A DNA stretch of 64,000 nt from positions 1,116,001-1,180,000 of the forward strand of contig NZ_CP009227.1 of assembly GCF_000775995.1 (NCBI RefSeq). Reading direction: 5' to 3'. The notes under the pieces are model-generated. The model saw only the letters and a list, made by a program, of their open reading frames with translations, was not told the origin of the DNA and did not search any database. This document shows positions 1 to 9,277 of this stretch, piece after piece (position 1 is the stretch's first letter; each line of letters opens with the position of its first letter). This DNA comes from Treponema sp. OMZ 838. GTDB lineage: Bacteria > Spirochaetota > Spirochaetia > Treponematales > Treponemataceae. The translations under genes and the position numbers were made by a program.

Positions 1-864
1 GTGTGCCGTTATGATGCCATTTTAAGTGATCTAAAATGGCCGCTTATACCTTCGGCCTCTTACACGCTTTATGGCGGCGTATATTTCCCGAAAGGGATTC
101 ACCTTGAAGGGAATATTTCATTTATGCAGCCGATGGCTACCGCACCCATGACCGATTTGGACTTTGAGGGGATTCTGGCGACTCCTCAGCAGACGGGAAT
201 AACCAAATTTTCCAAACATAACTGTACAATCGTTAACGGGCTAAGCTGGATGGTAAAACTCGGTTTACAGTTGCCGATGCCGCAGTCCGCAGCAATGAGG
301 AGCGCCGGTATTGCAATGACGATAGAACCGATGCTCAGTTTTTACTATTCAAAAATCAGTTGGCATTCCTATGGGGGCTATCTGCAATATGCAAAAATAC
401 GGCCGAACGGAACGTATGAACCGTGGAGCCCTGCATTACCTAAGGTGCCGCATATAGGATCGGCTGTATCGTATCAACAACAATTAATGATACCGGCAAT
501 AGGAGTCGCTTTTGAAGCAACACTCCCTCATAAACTAACGCTTTTATCGGATTTTCACGTTACTGCCGATATTACAGCTTTCGCAGAAGATATCCACCAT
601 GCTACTAATGTGCGATATGTTGACATTCTGGGCGGCGGATGGGCAATGCACGGTAATATCCGGTTGCATTGGAACTGCTTGCCGTTCCTTTTAGTATTCA
701 TTAATCTCTTTTATCAATATTGTATAACAATGGAAGGTAGTAGTATTATTTATAATGGCATCACCTCAACTGAGCCAAGCTCCTATACACCACCCAATTC
801 CGCAGGCACGTCTTTACGCGGTTGTACCTGCTCGATCGGGTGTGCCTTCCGGATAGGCCGGTAA
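1..864 (+). CDS. Omptin-like outer-membrane protease, 5'-partial
   Basis: The reading frame is open at the window edge, so the N-terminus and signal peptide are probably missing; 287 residues are visible. The pattern of alternating short hydrophobic stretches fits an outer-membrane beta-barrel. Two pairs of residues match the omptin (OmpT/Pla) active site: Asp52-Leu-Asp54 in MTDLDF, corresponding to the Asp-x-Asp pair, and Asp197-Ile-His199, corresponding to the Asp-x-His pair. Between them WHSYGGYLQY and AVSYQQQLMIPAIG resemble the conserved omptin stretch before the second catalytic pair. Known omptins cleave extracellular proteins between basic residues. The stop at 862 lies two bases before the rpoN ATG. 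The family assignment is by motif only; a generic barrel of unknown role is the alternative. Confidence 0.6.
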   Translation: MCRYDAILSDLKWPLIPSASYTLYGGVYFPKGIHLEGNISFMQPMATAPMTDLDFEGILATPQQTGITKFSKHNCTIVNGLSWMVKLGLQLPMPQSAAMRSAGIAMTIEPMLSFYYSKISWHSYGGYLQYAKIRPNGTYEPWSPALPKVPHIGSAVSYQQQLMIPAIGVAFEATLPHKLTLLSDFHVTADITAFAEDIHHATNVRYVDILGGGWAMHGNIRLHWNCLPFLLVFINLFYQYCITMEGSSIIYNGITSTEPSSYTPPNSAGTSLRGCTCSIGCAFRIGR

Positions 865-866
865 CC

Positions 867-2399
867 ATGCAGCAAATGGGGCAAACGCTCGGGCAACGGC
901 TTGAGCAGCGAATGAGTCAAAGTCAAATCCAATCGCTGGATATATTGGCAATGCCGACCGTCGAACTTCGAGAAAGAATTGCGGAAGAACTTGCTGAAAA
1001 TCCGGCTTTGGAACTCATCCACGGAACACAACAAGTATCGCCTGCGCCAACCGGTCAAGCAAAACTGCTCGAACGGAAAGAGCCGTACTACCGCAACGAC
1101 CGAACATCGTCATCCTTTTCGACGGAAGCAAGCGACGTATTCCAGACTTTTTTAGAAAATATTCCGGCGCCTCAGCAGCAGAGCTTACAAAGTCATCTTT
1201 TGGAGCAACTGTTTGTTCACAAGCTGGATCCGCTTACCGCATCTTTTGCCGAACGGATTATCGGAAATTTAACAAATGACGGCTTCCATGTTGTCCCGCT
1301 AAACGAACTTTTTAAAACGGAACTCTCTGAAAACAAAGGAGAGAAAGCACTCGCTTTTACGCGGCATAAAATATCTCATGCATTATCGGTTATTCGACGG
1401 CTTGACCCTATCGGATGTGCAACACGGGATTTTAAGCAATCGCTTTTGGTTCAAGCAAAGATATTATTCCGTGATAAAACTACTATCGATCCCGTCTATA
1501 CCTATACGCTCGATATTTTGGCGCACCATTTTGACTATTTGGAAAAAGCGCGTCCGTATTCGCTCGTACGTGCCGTCAATGAAAACAAAGAAATTCCCTA
1601 TAAGCTGACACAAGAAAATGCAGAAGATATTCTTGCATTGATTGCATCGCTCAATCCTTTTCCGGGACGAGCCTTTACGCCGGATATAACACCGGACGAA
1701 TATATCATTCCAACTGCGTTCATCGAGCGGAATGATCAAGAATTCACCGTAAGAATAAATAACTTAGAAGTTCCGATTCTTACAGTCTCGCCCGAATTTC
1801 AGGATTTAATAAGCCACGCAAAAGATTCCGACTCTAAAACGTATATTAAAGAGCAGCTGCAAAAGGCAAAGGTTTTTATCGGAAGTTTAAACCAGAGGGA
1901 AAAAACAATTGTAGCAGTATTGCGTAAAATAGTATCGGCACAAGAAGCGTTCTTTTTAACCGGTGATAAGCGGCGGCTGGTTCCGCTTACGCAACAACAG
2001 ATAGCGCGGGAACTGGATATCCATGAATCTACCGTATCGAGGACCGTTGCCGGAAAATATGTACAGTGCCAATGGGGTACTTTTGAGATACAATATTTTT
2101 TCACCAATTCCGTAGCAGTACAACCGCAGTCCAGCCCTATACAGTCCAACGCTTCTTTGGAGTCGGGAGCATTTTTGCAATCCAATGCTTCCGCGTCATC
2201 AACCATTCCCGCAACACGAGAAGGCGTAAAGGATTGCATTAAAGAGCTCCTTACCGAACATACAGCAAAAGGTTCCAAACTTTCGGATCAAAAAATTTCC
2301 GACTTGCTGCAAGAAAAATACGGTATTTCCGTCGCCCGCCGCACCGTCGCAAAATACCGAAAAGAACTGGATATCGGTTCGTCGTATGATAGGGCGTAA
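867..2399 (+). CDS. rpoN: RNA polymerase sigma-54 factor
   Basis: A 510-residue protein with the three sigma-54 parts. Region I is at the N-terminus and glutamine-rich (GQTLGQRLEQRMSQSQIQSL) and ends in AEELAENPALEL. A core-binding central region follows, then the DNA-binding part with a helix-turn-helix around QQQIARELDIHESTVSRTV and the RpoN box ARRTVAKYR about 13 residues from the end. It directs RNA polymerase to -24/-12 promoters and needs an AAA+ activator. A longer frame begins at 822 but would overlap the preceding gene; the ATG at 867 starts directly at region I. A serine/glutamine-rich insert of about 40 residues (SPIQSNASLESGAFLQSNAS) lies between the helix-turn-helix and the RpoN box, which is longer than usual. 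No activator gene is seen in the window. Confidence 0.95.
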   Translation: MQQMGQTLGQRLEQRMSQSQIQSLDILAMPTVELRERIAEELAENPALELIHGTQQVSPAPTGQAKLLERKEPYYRNDRTSSSFSTEASDVFQTFLENIPAPQQQSLQSHLLEQLFVHKLDPLTASFAERIIGNLTNDGFHVVPLNELFKTELSENKGEKALAFTRHKISHALSVIRRLDPIGCATRDFKQSLLVQAKILFRDKTTIDPVYTYTLDILAHHFDYLEKARPYSLVRAVNENKEIPYKLTQENAEDILALIASLNPFPGRAFTPDITPDEYIIPTAFIERNDQEFTVRINNLEVPILTVSPEFQDLISHAKDSDSKTYIKEQLQKAKVFIGSLNQREKTIVAVLRKIVSAQEAFFLTGDKRRLVPLTQQQIARELDIHESTVSRTVAGKYVQCQWGTFEIQYFFTNSVAVQPQSSPIQSNASLESGAFLQSNASASSTIPATREGVKDCIKELLTEHTAKGSKLSDQKISDLLQEKYGISVARRTVAKYRKELDIGSSYDRA

Positions 2400-2678
2400 A
2401 ATCCCTCTTGTAGATTTTTTTTGAGGTTTGTATGTGAATACGTTATCTTGTAGGTTTAATATCTGCAGTAGTGAACATCGTATATAAGGTTCTTGTGTGA
2501 ATGGTAGAAAGCCTGAGGGTATGTCTGGTTTTTTCAGCAGTCTTATGAATATGTGCCGTTACAATCGACTTATTAAGAAAATGGTATAGTAGTAGACAAA
2601 ATAGTGTTTTTATTATAACAATAATTACCGAGCATCTATAACAACTCGGGTAGATTTTTATTTTCGGAGGCGATTTTT

Positions 2679-5522
2679 ATGTATAAAAAATTTTTGAATT
2701 TTTTATTGTTAAGCGCTGTAGTTTTATTATTGTTTAGTGCTTGTCCTACACCTTCAGGCTCAAATCAAAACAAGACACCGGAGCAAAACAACGGTGAAAA
2801 TAATACGACTAAACCTGCTGAAAAAGGTGTAATAAAGGGATCCTTAAAATATGATGGAAATCCCTTAATTGCACGTGTTGAGCTGTACAAAGAAGATGGA
2901 GAATACTGGAAAAATATTAAATCTACAATTCCGGAAATTACAGATGGTTCATTTGAATTTAGAAATCTCGAAAAAGGAAAATATCTTATAAAATTTACAG
3001 GAATATCAGCTACTCCTAATTCTCTTGGGCACTTTATACAGTGGTATAACGGCAAGAGCAGCTTTGATGCTAATATTATTAATATTACCGATGAAAAAGG
3101 AGCTGATCTGGGGCTAATCACCATTTTAAAAAAATCTGTTCTTAGCGTAAAGATGCCCAAACGCACATTTAGCCCTACTAATCCGAAAGATGTAAAATAC
3201 ACGGTTTCCATCTTAAACGATCAAAAGGAGCTTCTTGCTAAGCAAAGTTTTAACATAGGTACAGAATCTTCTATGAACCCCACGATGGAATACTTAACTG
3301 ATCAGGGGTCTTATTATGTTAAGTTCTCTTATAAGGGCATTAATGAAAACACAACAGAATATTATGACCTTTGGCTTAAAGAAGAAGCGGGACATACACC
3401 TGAAAATCCTGACTATACGGTAACTATAAAGGAAGAAGATGCCTGCAAAGTAAACTTAAACGACATAAACTTAATTAGTCCTTATCATCCCCAGGGAGAT
3501 ATTAAGGGAGTTTTGCAACAGCATGATGGTTCCTCAATGAAAGCTATAAACACTGAATATCACGATATTGAGTTGCGTGGTGTCTTTTTAGGAGAAAAAC
3601 GTATACTTGAATATAAAACCAATTCCTACGATCGATCAGCTAGGACATCTATTTTAAGCTGCTACTATAAAAACGATGGGACTGCCGTTTTTTCTAAAGA
3701 TGAGGCAAGTATTATAACCTATGAAGGTAACGGAATTAAAGATGTAACGTATACCTTTAAATATCCGGAAGCTAAAACGGTTAATTTTACCATGAAGCAC
3801 AAGGCGGATAACTCAAATTTTACAACTCCTAGGGATTTTGAAAATGGGCGCAGCTATAGCAGTCTAATAGAAATGGCCGACTCTAATGGTCAAATTTTAT
3901 ATACTATAAGAAGGTTTGAAAATGAGAAGGCTGTAAATTTTAAAGCTTTTATGCCGATTGGTCATAAATTTGCTTTTAAGTACCTTGAAGGCTATAGACC
4001 CGAAAAACCTGGAAACATTTATCCTAACGAATTCTGGATAGGTAAACAGATAGGCGATAGTTTTGATGATAGCTGTATTGTGACTATTGAATCTTCAGAA
4101 GCCAACTATGATTTGTGGTATCCTGATGTAAAGATACAATATGCTCCCCCTCCCTATGGAGGCAGTTATAATGTATTTTTTTTGAAGAATAAAGAGGACG
4201 GAAAACCTGTACGAATTCCTAACGGCAACACAATTTTAGCCCGTGAATATTTTGTAAACATAAAGCATGAGCCAGACAAATATACTGCAGTTGCAGCTAC
4301 ATCACCTGAACTTTGGATGTCTGCAAGGGATACATTCTCTTTACATAAAGCGGATGGTCAAAAGATAAAGTTTAACACGGGAGCAGAAACCATCAATATT
4401 GCATATCCTGGTACAGCGCAGTCCGTGCTTAACTTAAAAGTCAATGACATCTATGGAGGCCATTCCGGACGCATAGGTACGGTTGAATTATATAAGGATC
4501 AAAAAGAGACTCCTTTTTTAAGCCTGTCCTCAAATAAAGACTTTTCTTTTAAGCATTTACCTCAGGGTTCCTATTATATAAAATTAAAAGATACCGACAC
4601 CTTTCAGGAATATGAATTTTGGTATGATAAAAAACTTAATAAAGGGGATGCAAAGCCTATTGAGCTTAACGGAACTAACCCAGAGAATTTAACGGTGAAT
4701 AGACCATACGCTGAGCTCAGTATAAACAATGCAGGCTTAATGATTCGAGGCTCTGAGTATGATAATGAGTTTTGGGTTGCCCGTTTATTTAAAGCAGATA
4801 CGGACTTTAACTCTTCCGACTTTAGATACGACCGAGGAATAGCCTTTGGAGCAAAGGTTGAGAATCAATATACCCCGGTGAATGAATTATATTTGGCTAA
4901 GGATGCCCATTTTGTAACTTTCGAGCCACATAAACACCGGCGGATATTTCCCGGAAAATACTATCTCGGTTTCTACGTAGGCAAAAGCTTTAAAAATAAT
5001 GCTAAGCCCTTTAAATGGTTAAAGATGAGCGGAGCTGTTGCAAGTTTTACTGATAATTTTGAAGAGGCTTCCTTAATAGATTTTGCCGTTGATGAAAAAA
5101 AGGTATTATCATCAGATCTATTCCCCCAAACAAAACGTAATCGATATTTTAATATTAAAATAAAGGGGGAGGGTGTGGGGAGTATTCCAAACATTGCTTC
5201 AAGAAAACTGAGGTTTTATGTTCCAAGCAACCAGAATCCCGACAATGATTTTTTTGTTGAATCAAGGAAAACGCTCGACGCTAATGGAGCTCCCCAGGAA
5301 AATGTTTATCACCCTGCCTTTGCAATATCAGATAAGTGGCTTTTGGCTATTGAAAACGGCGGAAGCATGTACTATTTTAAAGGGACTCAGAAACAAAGCC
5401 CTGTAAATGATTTTACGGGAGAACTTACAACCGAAAGGTCCGAAGCTTATGAGTTTAAGCCGAACGATTCTTCAATCAGCGATTATGAGGTAACCATCTC
5501 GAACTGGGCGGCTCTAAAATAA
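2679..5522 (+). CDS. Large surface lipoprotein with prealbumin-like repeats
   Basis: A 947-residue protein with a lipoprotein signal (hydrophobic residues 4-20, lipobox FSAC, Cys22) followed by a low-complexity Asn/Glu/Thr linker, so it should be anchored in a membrane. Residues about 50-115 (GVIKGSLKYDGNPL... GSFEFRNLEKGKYLIKF) and about 590-655 (GRIGTVELYKD... DFSFKHLPQGSYYIKL) look like carboxypeptidase-regulatory / SdrB-type beta-sandwich repeats. Such repeats act as stalks in adhesins. The start has a good ribosome site (CGGAGG, 8 bases upstream). The gene is noticeably more AT-rich than the neighbouring rpoN and the lipoprotein at 5745, suggesting acquisition. The 279-bp gap before it holds no gene I can see. 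The exact function is unknown. Confidence 0.7.
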   Translation: MYKKFLNFLLLSAVVLLLFSACPTPSGSNQNKTPEQNNGENNTTKPAEKGVIKGSLKYDGNPLIARVELYKEDGEYWKNIKSTIPEITDGSFEFRNLEKGKYLIKFTGISATPNSLGHFIQWYNGKSSFDANIINITDEKGADLGLITILKKSVLSVKMPKRTFSPTNPKDVKYTVSILNDQKELLAKQSFNIGTESSMNPTMEYLTDQGSYYVKFSYKGINENTTEYYDLWLKEEAGHTPENPDYTVTIKEEDACKVNLNDINLISPYHPQGDIKGVLQQHDGSSMKAINTEYHDIELRGVFLGEKRILEYKTNSYDRSARTSILSCYYKNDGTAVFSKDEASIITYEGNGIKDVTYTFKYPEAKTVNFTMKHKADNSNFTTPRDFENGRSYSSLIEMADSNGQILYTIRRFENEKAVNFKAFMPIGHKFAFKYLEGYRPEKPGNIYPNEFWIGKQIGDSFDDSCIVTIESSEANYDLWYPDVKIQYAPPPYGGSYNVFFLKNKEDGKPVRIPNGNTILAREYFVNIKHEPDKYTAVAATSPELWMSARDTFSLHKADGQKIKFNTGAETINIAYPGTAQSVLNLKVNDIYGGHSGRIGTVELYKDQKETPFLSLSSNKDFSFKHLPQGSYYIKLKDTDTFQEYEFWYDKKLNKGDAKPIELNGTNPENLTVNRPYAELSINNAGLMIRGSEYDNEFWVARLFKADTDFNSSDFRYDRGIAFGAKVENQYTPVNELYLAKDAHFVTFEPHKHRRIFPGKYYLGFYVGKSFKNNAKPFKWLKMSGAVASFTDNFEEASLIDFAVDEKKVLSSDLFPQTKRNRYFNIKIKGEGVGSIPNIASRKLRFYVPSNQNPDNDFFVESRKTLDANGAPQENVYHPAFAISDKWLLAIENGGSMYYFKGTQKQSPVNDFTGELTTERSEAYEFKPNDSSISDYEVTISNWAALK

Positions 5523-5543
5523 ATCTTCGCTGAGAAAAATCAC

Positions 5544-5582
5544 GGAGATATCCCGAAAGCAACCGACTTTCGGGATATCTCC
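5544..5582. repeat. Dispersed palindromic repeat, copy 1
   Basis: A perfect 16-bp inverted repeat (GGAGATATCCCGAAAG and its complement) around a 7-base loop CAACCGA. Related palindromes with the same loop core (AACCRAC) occur at 11999-12034 and 54085-54127. It lies 22 bases after the lipoprotein stop and has no T-run after it, so it may be a repetitive extragenic element rather than a simple terminator. A second, weaker hairpin (GCACC...GGTGC, 5584-5609) follows directly. Confidence 0.75.
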
Positions 5583-5744
5583 TGCACCGAGGCCTATAAG
5601 GCTTGGTGCTCAAGCCGAAACTTAAGCTCCCTGCTTTCACAATTTTTTTCAAAAAATTTCCCTTCTTTCCCCCAAAATCCTTAGCCAAAAAGCCGCGCGT
5701 GTCGCATATAGAGGTTAGCTTGTAGATTCTTAGGAGGCTAACTG

Positions 5745-6800
5745 ATGAAAAAACTCTTGTTTGTTGTGCCGATTGTCTGCGCCCTGTTTGGAGCAGGATG
5801 CGCAGGTTTTTCTGAACAGCCCATTTTTACCGAGATTATCGGAGGAGAAGCCGAACCGGTCAAAATAGCAAAGGCCGCGCGGACAGAAGACAATACCGTG
5901 CAACTGTTCTTTTCCGGTACGGCGGAGTTGTTGTCGGCGGAAATTTTTATCCCTGAAACGGGCGAAGCGCAAACGTGCAGTGTCGAAGCTATGGACATCC
6001 CAGACGACTTTGCCGATTCCGAAGGACAATCCGGCAAGGCAGATGCTTATACCGCCTTTACACTTACTCCAACTACCCCGATCGGAATCGGCGCTCCTTT
6101 TGTATTGCGCGGTTCCGTGTCGGATACGCAGCACAGCGTTCTCGATTTCGCGCTGCCGTTCGAAGGTGCTAACACACGTCCTGCAAAACTGCGGATAACC
6201 GAAATCCGTCCGTTATACAGCAGCAAACCCAAAAGCGAATTTATCGAATTCATTGTGATGAAAAGCGGGAACCTTTCCGGCATCACCATCACGAATGTCG
6301 GGGATAAGCAGGCTCCGCACTATCAGTTCCCCGCCGCAGAAGTTTCCGCAGGAGAGACCATCGTATACCACTGGCGTTCCGTCGAAGAAGGTATCCGCGA
6401 TGAAACAACCGCTAAAATTATTTCAGGCGGAACACAATCATGTCCCGCTGCGCGTGATTTTTGGGGGCCGTATACGAGCATTCCCAAACGGAACGCCAAT
6501 GTCATTCTGATAAAAGCCGGATCTGGGGGCGATATTCAAGATGCCATTCTCTACTGTACCGAAAAAGAATTTGCCAAGCGAGGCGCCGCTCCTGCATGGA
6601 ACGATGAAAAACTGGTACGGGAAGCGGAAGCAGCCGTTGCTAGCGGAGCATGGCGAGGCGGAGCTGTCTTAAAGTCAGCGATTATCGCGCCGATAACCGC
6701 CTCAAAATCGTTGGTACGCGATGCAAAGTCCGGCGTCAATAAAGCCGAAAGCTGGGCACTCCGCGATTCAAAAAAGGTTACGATGGGGAAACCGTATTAA
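5745..6800 (+). CDS. Lipoprotein with lamin-tail-like domain
   Basis: A 351-residue lipoprotein: MKKLLFVVPIVCALFGAGC gives a clear lipobox with Cys19. Residues about 150-260 (LRITEIRPLY..KSEFIEFIVMKSGNLSGITITN... AAEVSAGETIVYHW) have the order expected of a lamin-tail-type beta-sandwich domain: an ITEI strand, an FIEF strand, a L-x-G-I-x-I-x-N strand, and a G-E-x-I-V strand. In bacteria this domain is often found on secreted or surface proteins and nucleases; no nuclease motif is seen here. The ribosome site is GGAGG 8 bases upstream. It stands alone between a palindromic repeat region and the antitoxin gene. The role is unknown. Confidence 0.6.
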   Translation: MKKLLFVVPIVCALFGAGCAGFSEQPIFTEIIGGEAEPVKIAKAARTEDNTVQLFFSGTAELLSAEIFIPETGEAQTCSVEAMDIPDDFADSEGQSGKADAYTAFTLTPTTPIGIGAPFVLRGSVSDTQHSVLDFALPFEGANTRPAKLRITEIRPLYSSKPKSEFIEFIVMKSGNLSGITITNVGDKQAPHYQFPAAEVSAGETIVYHWRSVEEGIRDETTAKIISGGTQSCPAARDFWGPYTSIPKRNANVILIKAGSGGDIQDAILYCTEKEFAKRGAAPAWNDEKLVREAEAAVASGAWRGGAVLKSAIIAPITASKSLVRDAKSGVNKAESWALRDSKKVTMGKPY

Positions 6801-6922
6801 CACAGGGAAACCACGTGCAAAATTTTTGATGCGGATGCCTTTTCCTTGAGAATCTTTTGCGCCTCTATGCCCCCTGTCGTAATACCGAAAAAACGTATTG
6901 CCTTATAAAACTGCGGCAGGTG

Positions 6923-6931
6923 TGGTATAAT
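6923..6931 (+). promoter_or_regulatory. Extended -10 promoter of the antitoxin gene
   Basis: TGGTATAAT, a perfect -10 hexamer with the TGn extension, 21 bases before the antitoxin ATG. No good -35 is found at 17 bp, which is typical of extended -10 promoters. Confidence 0.6.
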
Positions 6932-6952
6932 AACCAACGAGGGAGGTACGTT

Positions 6953-7183
6953 ATGCCTACAATGACTATGCCAAATAAATTGTATCAACAATTGGAAAAG
7001 GCAGCGCAAATGATCGGAATGTCCAAAGATATCGTCTTGGAAAATGCGTTAAGCCGCTATCTTGCCGAATTACAAGAAGACGCCGAAGATACTGAACGTG
7101 CCGAAAAAGCGTGGAATGACTTTGAAAACAGCGGAGAAGCTGCAATACCTGCCGAAGCTCTATATAAAGCGCTTGGATTATAA
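6953..7183 (+). CDS. RelB/ParD-like antitoxin
   Basis: A 76-residue protein with a short N-terminal strand (MPTMTMPNKL) followed by two helices, the ribbon-helix-helix pattern of type II antitoxins, and an acidic C-terminal half (LQEDAEDTERAEKAWNDFE) of the kind that wraps the toxin. The ATG at 6953 follows AGGGAGG. The downstream frame at 7189 is the start of a RelE/ParE-type toxin, six bases away, confirming the pairing. Because the toxin is cut short, the antitoxin is probably orphaned. Confidence 0.7.
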   Translation: MPTMTMPNKLYQQLEKAAQMIGMSKDIVLENALSRYLAELQEDAEDTERAEKAWNDFENSGEAAIPAEALYKALGL

Positions 7184-7188
7184 CTAAA

Positions 7189-7323
7189 ATGAAAATCGAA
7201 TACGCTCCGGCAGCAAGTAAACAGTTTGCACGGCTTGATAAACCCATACAAAGGCAAATCAAAAAATATATGAGCGAAATTGCCATACTTGATAATACTC
7301 TAACAAGGGTACCCGTGTGCTGA
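7189..7323 (+). pseudogene. Truncated RelE/ParE toxin
   Basis: The frame encodes 44 residues beginning MKIEYAPAASKQFARLDK and continuing QRQIKKYMSEIAILDN, the N-terminal part of a RelE-family mRNA interferase that is normally 85-95 residues. After Asn36 the family pattern is lost and a stop follows at 7321. The C-terminal catalytic half is missing. The remnant overlaps the first codons of batA by seven bases, so the deletion joined the toxin gene to the Bat operon. Confidence 0.7.
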
Positions 7324-8315
7324 ATTTTCAACGACCGCTTTCTTTTTTCCTCTTGCTGTTACTGCCGACTTTTGTACTGCTCCGGCGGACGGGGAGATTG
7401 CAAGCAGTATCAATAGTGCTGCCGCTTGGAAATTGGAACGGGTTTGTTCCCGAAAAAAATCTGCGGGTGTATCTTGTGCACCGTATCTCCCAGTACACCC
7501 TTGCGGCAGCCTTTGTATTCGCCGTCGCTACGCTTGCGGAACCGGTACGGCAAACTTCCGAAGCGATGTATGCCGGTTCGGGACAGGCGCTGATGTTTGT
7601 CATCGACACCAGCCCCTCGATGGCGGCACAGGACATGGGAACACTGACACGGCTTGAGGCGGCGAAGCGGATTATCAAGTCTTTTGCGGAAAAATATGAA
7701 GGCGACTCGTTGGGTCTTACCGCGCTGGGAAGTTCCGCCGCCGTACTCATTCCGCCGACAATCGATCGGCACACGTTTCTGACTCGGTTGGATCAACTGC
7801 AAGTCGGTGAATTCGGTGACGGAACGGCAATCGGTATGGGGCTTGCCTCTGCCGTGCTGCATCTGACGCAGTATTCCGCGATTCCCTCACATATCATTCT
7901 CTTTACCGACGGAGATAATAACACCGGCGAGGTGCATCCTCGCGCAGCCGCGGATATCATCAAGCATAAAAAAATCGGGTTTTACATTATCGGGTTGGGG
8001 AAGTCGGGATATGCGCCGGTTAAGTATATTGATCCCATTCAAAAAAAAGAAATTTCCGGTACGCTCAACACTGTGTTCAATGAAGCGGAGTTACAAAAAA
8101 TTGCCGGTTACGGTAACGGCCGCTATTTTTCGGCACAGTCACCCGAATTATTAACGGATATTTTTAATCGATTTATTCAAAAAATACCGGCGACGCCTCC
8201 TTCAATGACGATGCGTAAATACGCGTACCTTGACGGGCTGTTTTTATTGATTGCAATGAGCTGCGCGGCAGGAGCATGGCTGCTCCGCAGAATCGGAATG
8301 CAGGCGGTGTCATAA
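7317..8315 (+). CDS. batA: BatA, VWA-domain membrane protein
   Basis: A 332-residue protein with two N-terminal membrane segments (about residues 8-22 and 58-75), a von Willebrand A domain (residues about 90-280) and a C-terminal membrane segment. The metal-binding MIDAS motif DTSPS is intact in ALMFVIDTSPSM, and the second motif FTDGDNNTG is present. BatA and BatB form the aerotolerance (Bat) complex at the inner membrane, known from Bacteroides and spirochaetes. The start is a GTG at 7317, with AAGGG nearby. Its stop overlaps the batB start (TAATG), pointing to translational coupling. Confidence 0.85.
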   Translation: MLNFQRPLSFFLLLLLPTFVLLRRTGRLQAVSIVLPLGNWNGFVPEKNLRVYLVHRISQYTLAAAFVFAVATLAEPVRQTSEAMYAGSGQALMFVIDTSPSMAAQDMGTLTRLEAAKRIIKSFAEKYEGDSLGLTALGSSAAVLIPPTIDRHTFLTRLDQLQVGEFGDGTAIGMGLASAVLHLTQYSAIPSHIILFTDGDNNTGEVHPRAAADIIKHKKIGFYIIGLGKSGYAPVKYIDPIQKKEISGTLNTVFNEAELQKIAGYGNGRYFSAQSPELLTDIFNRFIQKIPATPPSMTMRKYAYLDGLFLLIAMSCAAGAWLLRRIGMQAVS

Positions 8316-9277
8316 TGATTGAATTTGAAAAACCGTTTTTCCTGTTGTGTATCATTGCTATTCTGCCTGCGTGCGCCGTTACGTTGTACCGCATAAAAAA
8401 ATTAAAAGAAAGCTACGCTGCGACGGGAGAGATTCACGCCATTATACGGACACTGCGAATCCGAACGGCGCTTTGGAGCATCGGCTGGCTGTTCCTCAGT
8501 ATTGCTGCAGCCGTACCGCTCTGGGGTACAAAACAAACCACCGTAGTCAAACACGGGAATGCGGTTATCTTTGCCGTCGATATTTCGCGCAGTATGACCG
8601 TTGCCGATATCACACCGAACCGGCTCGAATTTGCAAAGCGTTATGTTTCCTTTTTGATAGAACGTTTACCGGAAACTGCCTGCGGACTCGTTACGATAAA
8701 GGGACTGGGTACGCTTGCCGTGCCGCTGAGTTTTAATCATCAGAGTGTACTGACTGCAGCGGAAACGCTGTCGCCGTTCAATGCAACCTCGGCAGGCAGC
8801 AATCTTGAACACGGACTGCGTGTCGCATTGGAGGCTTTCCCCGAAAATCGATTAACCGGAAAAACGGTTGTGCTGTGTACCGACGGCGGTGAAACAATCG
8901 GTTCGGTGCCGCGTATTCTTCCGCGGTATCGGCAAGAAAATGTTCAACTGATTATCATCGGCTTTGGAACGGAAACAGGCGGTACGCTTTCCATCCTGAA
9001 TGAAAAACACGAATCGGTCGTGCAAAAAAGTGAGTTGGAGGAATCTATTCTTAAACGCTATGCGGAGCAAGCCTTGAACGGAAGTTTTTATATTTCCGCT
9101 GCCGACCTCGGTTCGGCACAGAAGGTGCTGCAATCGCTGACGGAAGGCGATGCCGAAAGCGAGAAAATACGATATGTGCAAAAACCGGTACGGCGGACAT
9201 TTGAGTGTACGGCGATGGCGCTCCTCCTTTTTTGTATCGGTCTTTGTGCAGGAGGTATCCGTGCTAAAAAAATGTAG
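8315..9277 (+). CDS. batB: BatB, VWA-domain membrane protein
   Basis: A 320-residue paralogue of the preceding gene with the same layout: two N-terminal membrane segments, a VWA domain with MIDAS motif DISRS in VIFAVDISRSM, CTDGGETIG, and a C-terminal membrane segment (CTAMALLLFCIGLCAGGI). The longer frame from 8276 would intrude into batA, so the ATG at 8315, which overlaps the batA stop, is preferred. Its 3' end overlaps batC by 17 bases. Confidence 0.85.
   Translation: MIEFEKPFFLLCIIAILPACAVTLYRIKKLKESYAATGEIHAIIRTLRIRTALWSIGWLFLSIAAAVPLWGTKQTTVVKHGNAVIFAVDISRSMTVADITPNRLEFAKRYVSFLIERLPETACGLVTIKGLGTLAVPLSFNHQSVLTAAETLSPFNATSAGSNLEHGLRVALEAFPENRLTGKTVVLCTDGGETIGSVPRILPRYRQENVQLIIIGFGTETGGTLSILNEKHESVVQKSELEESILKRYAEQALNGSFYISAADLGSAQKVLQSLTEGDAESEKIRYVQKPVRRTFECTAMALLLFCIGLCAGGIRAKKM

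Noticed and set aside
783-1058. Minus-strand ORF over the rpoN start
   Set aside because: Shadow of rpoN in another frame without ribosome site.
6797-7009. Minus-strand ORF opposite the antitoxin promoter
   Set aside because: FGITTGGIEAQKILKEKA looks protein-like, but the frame has no start site and overlaps the promoter; at most a remnant.
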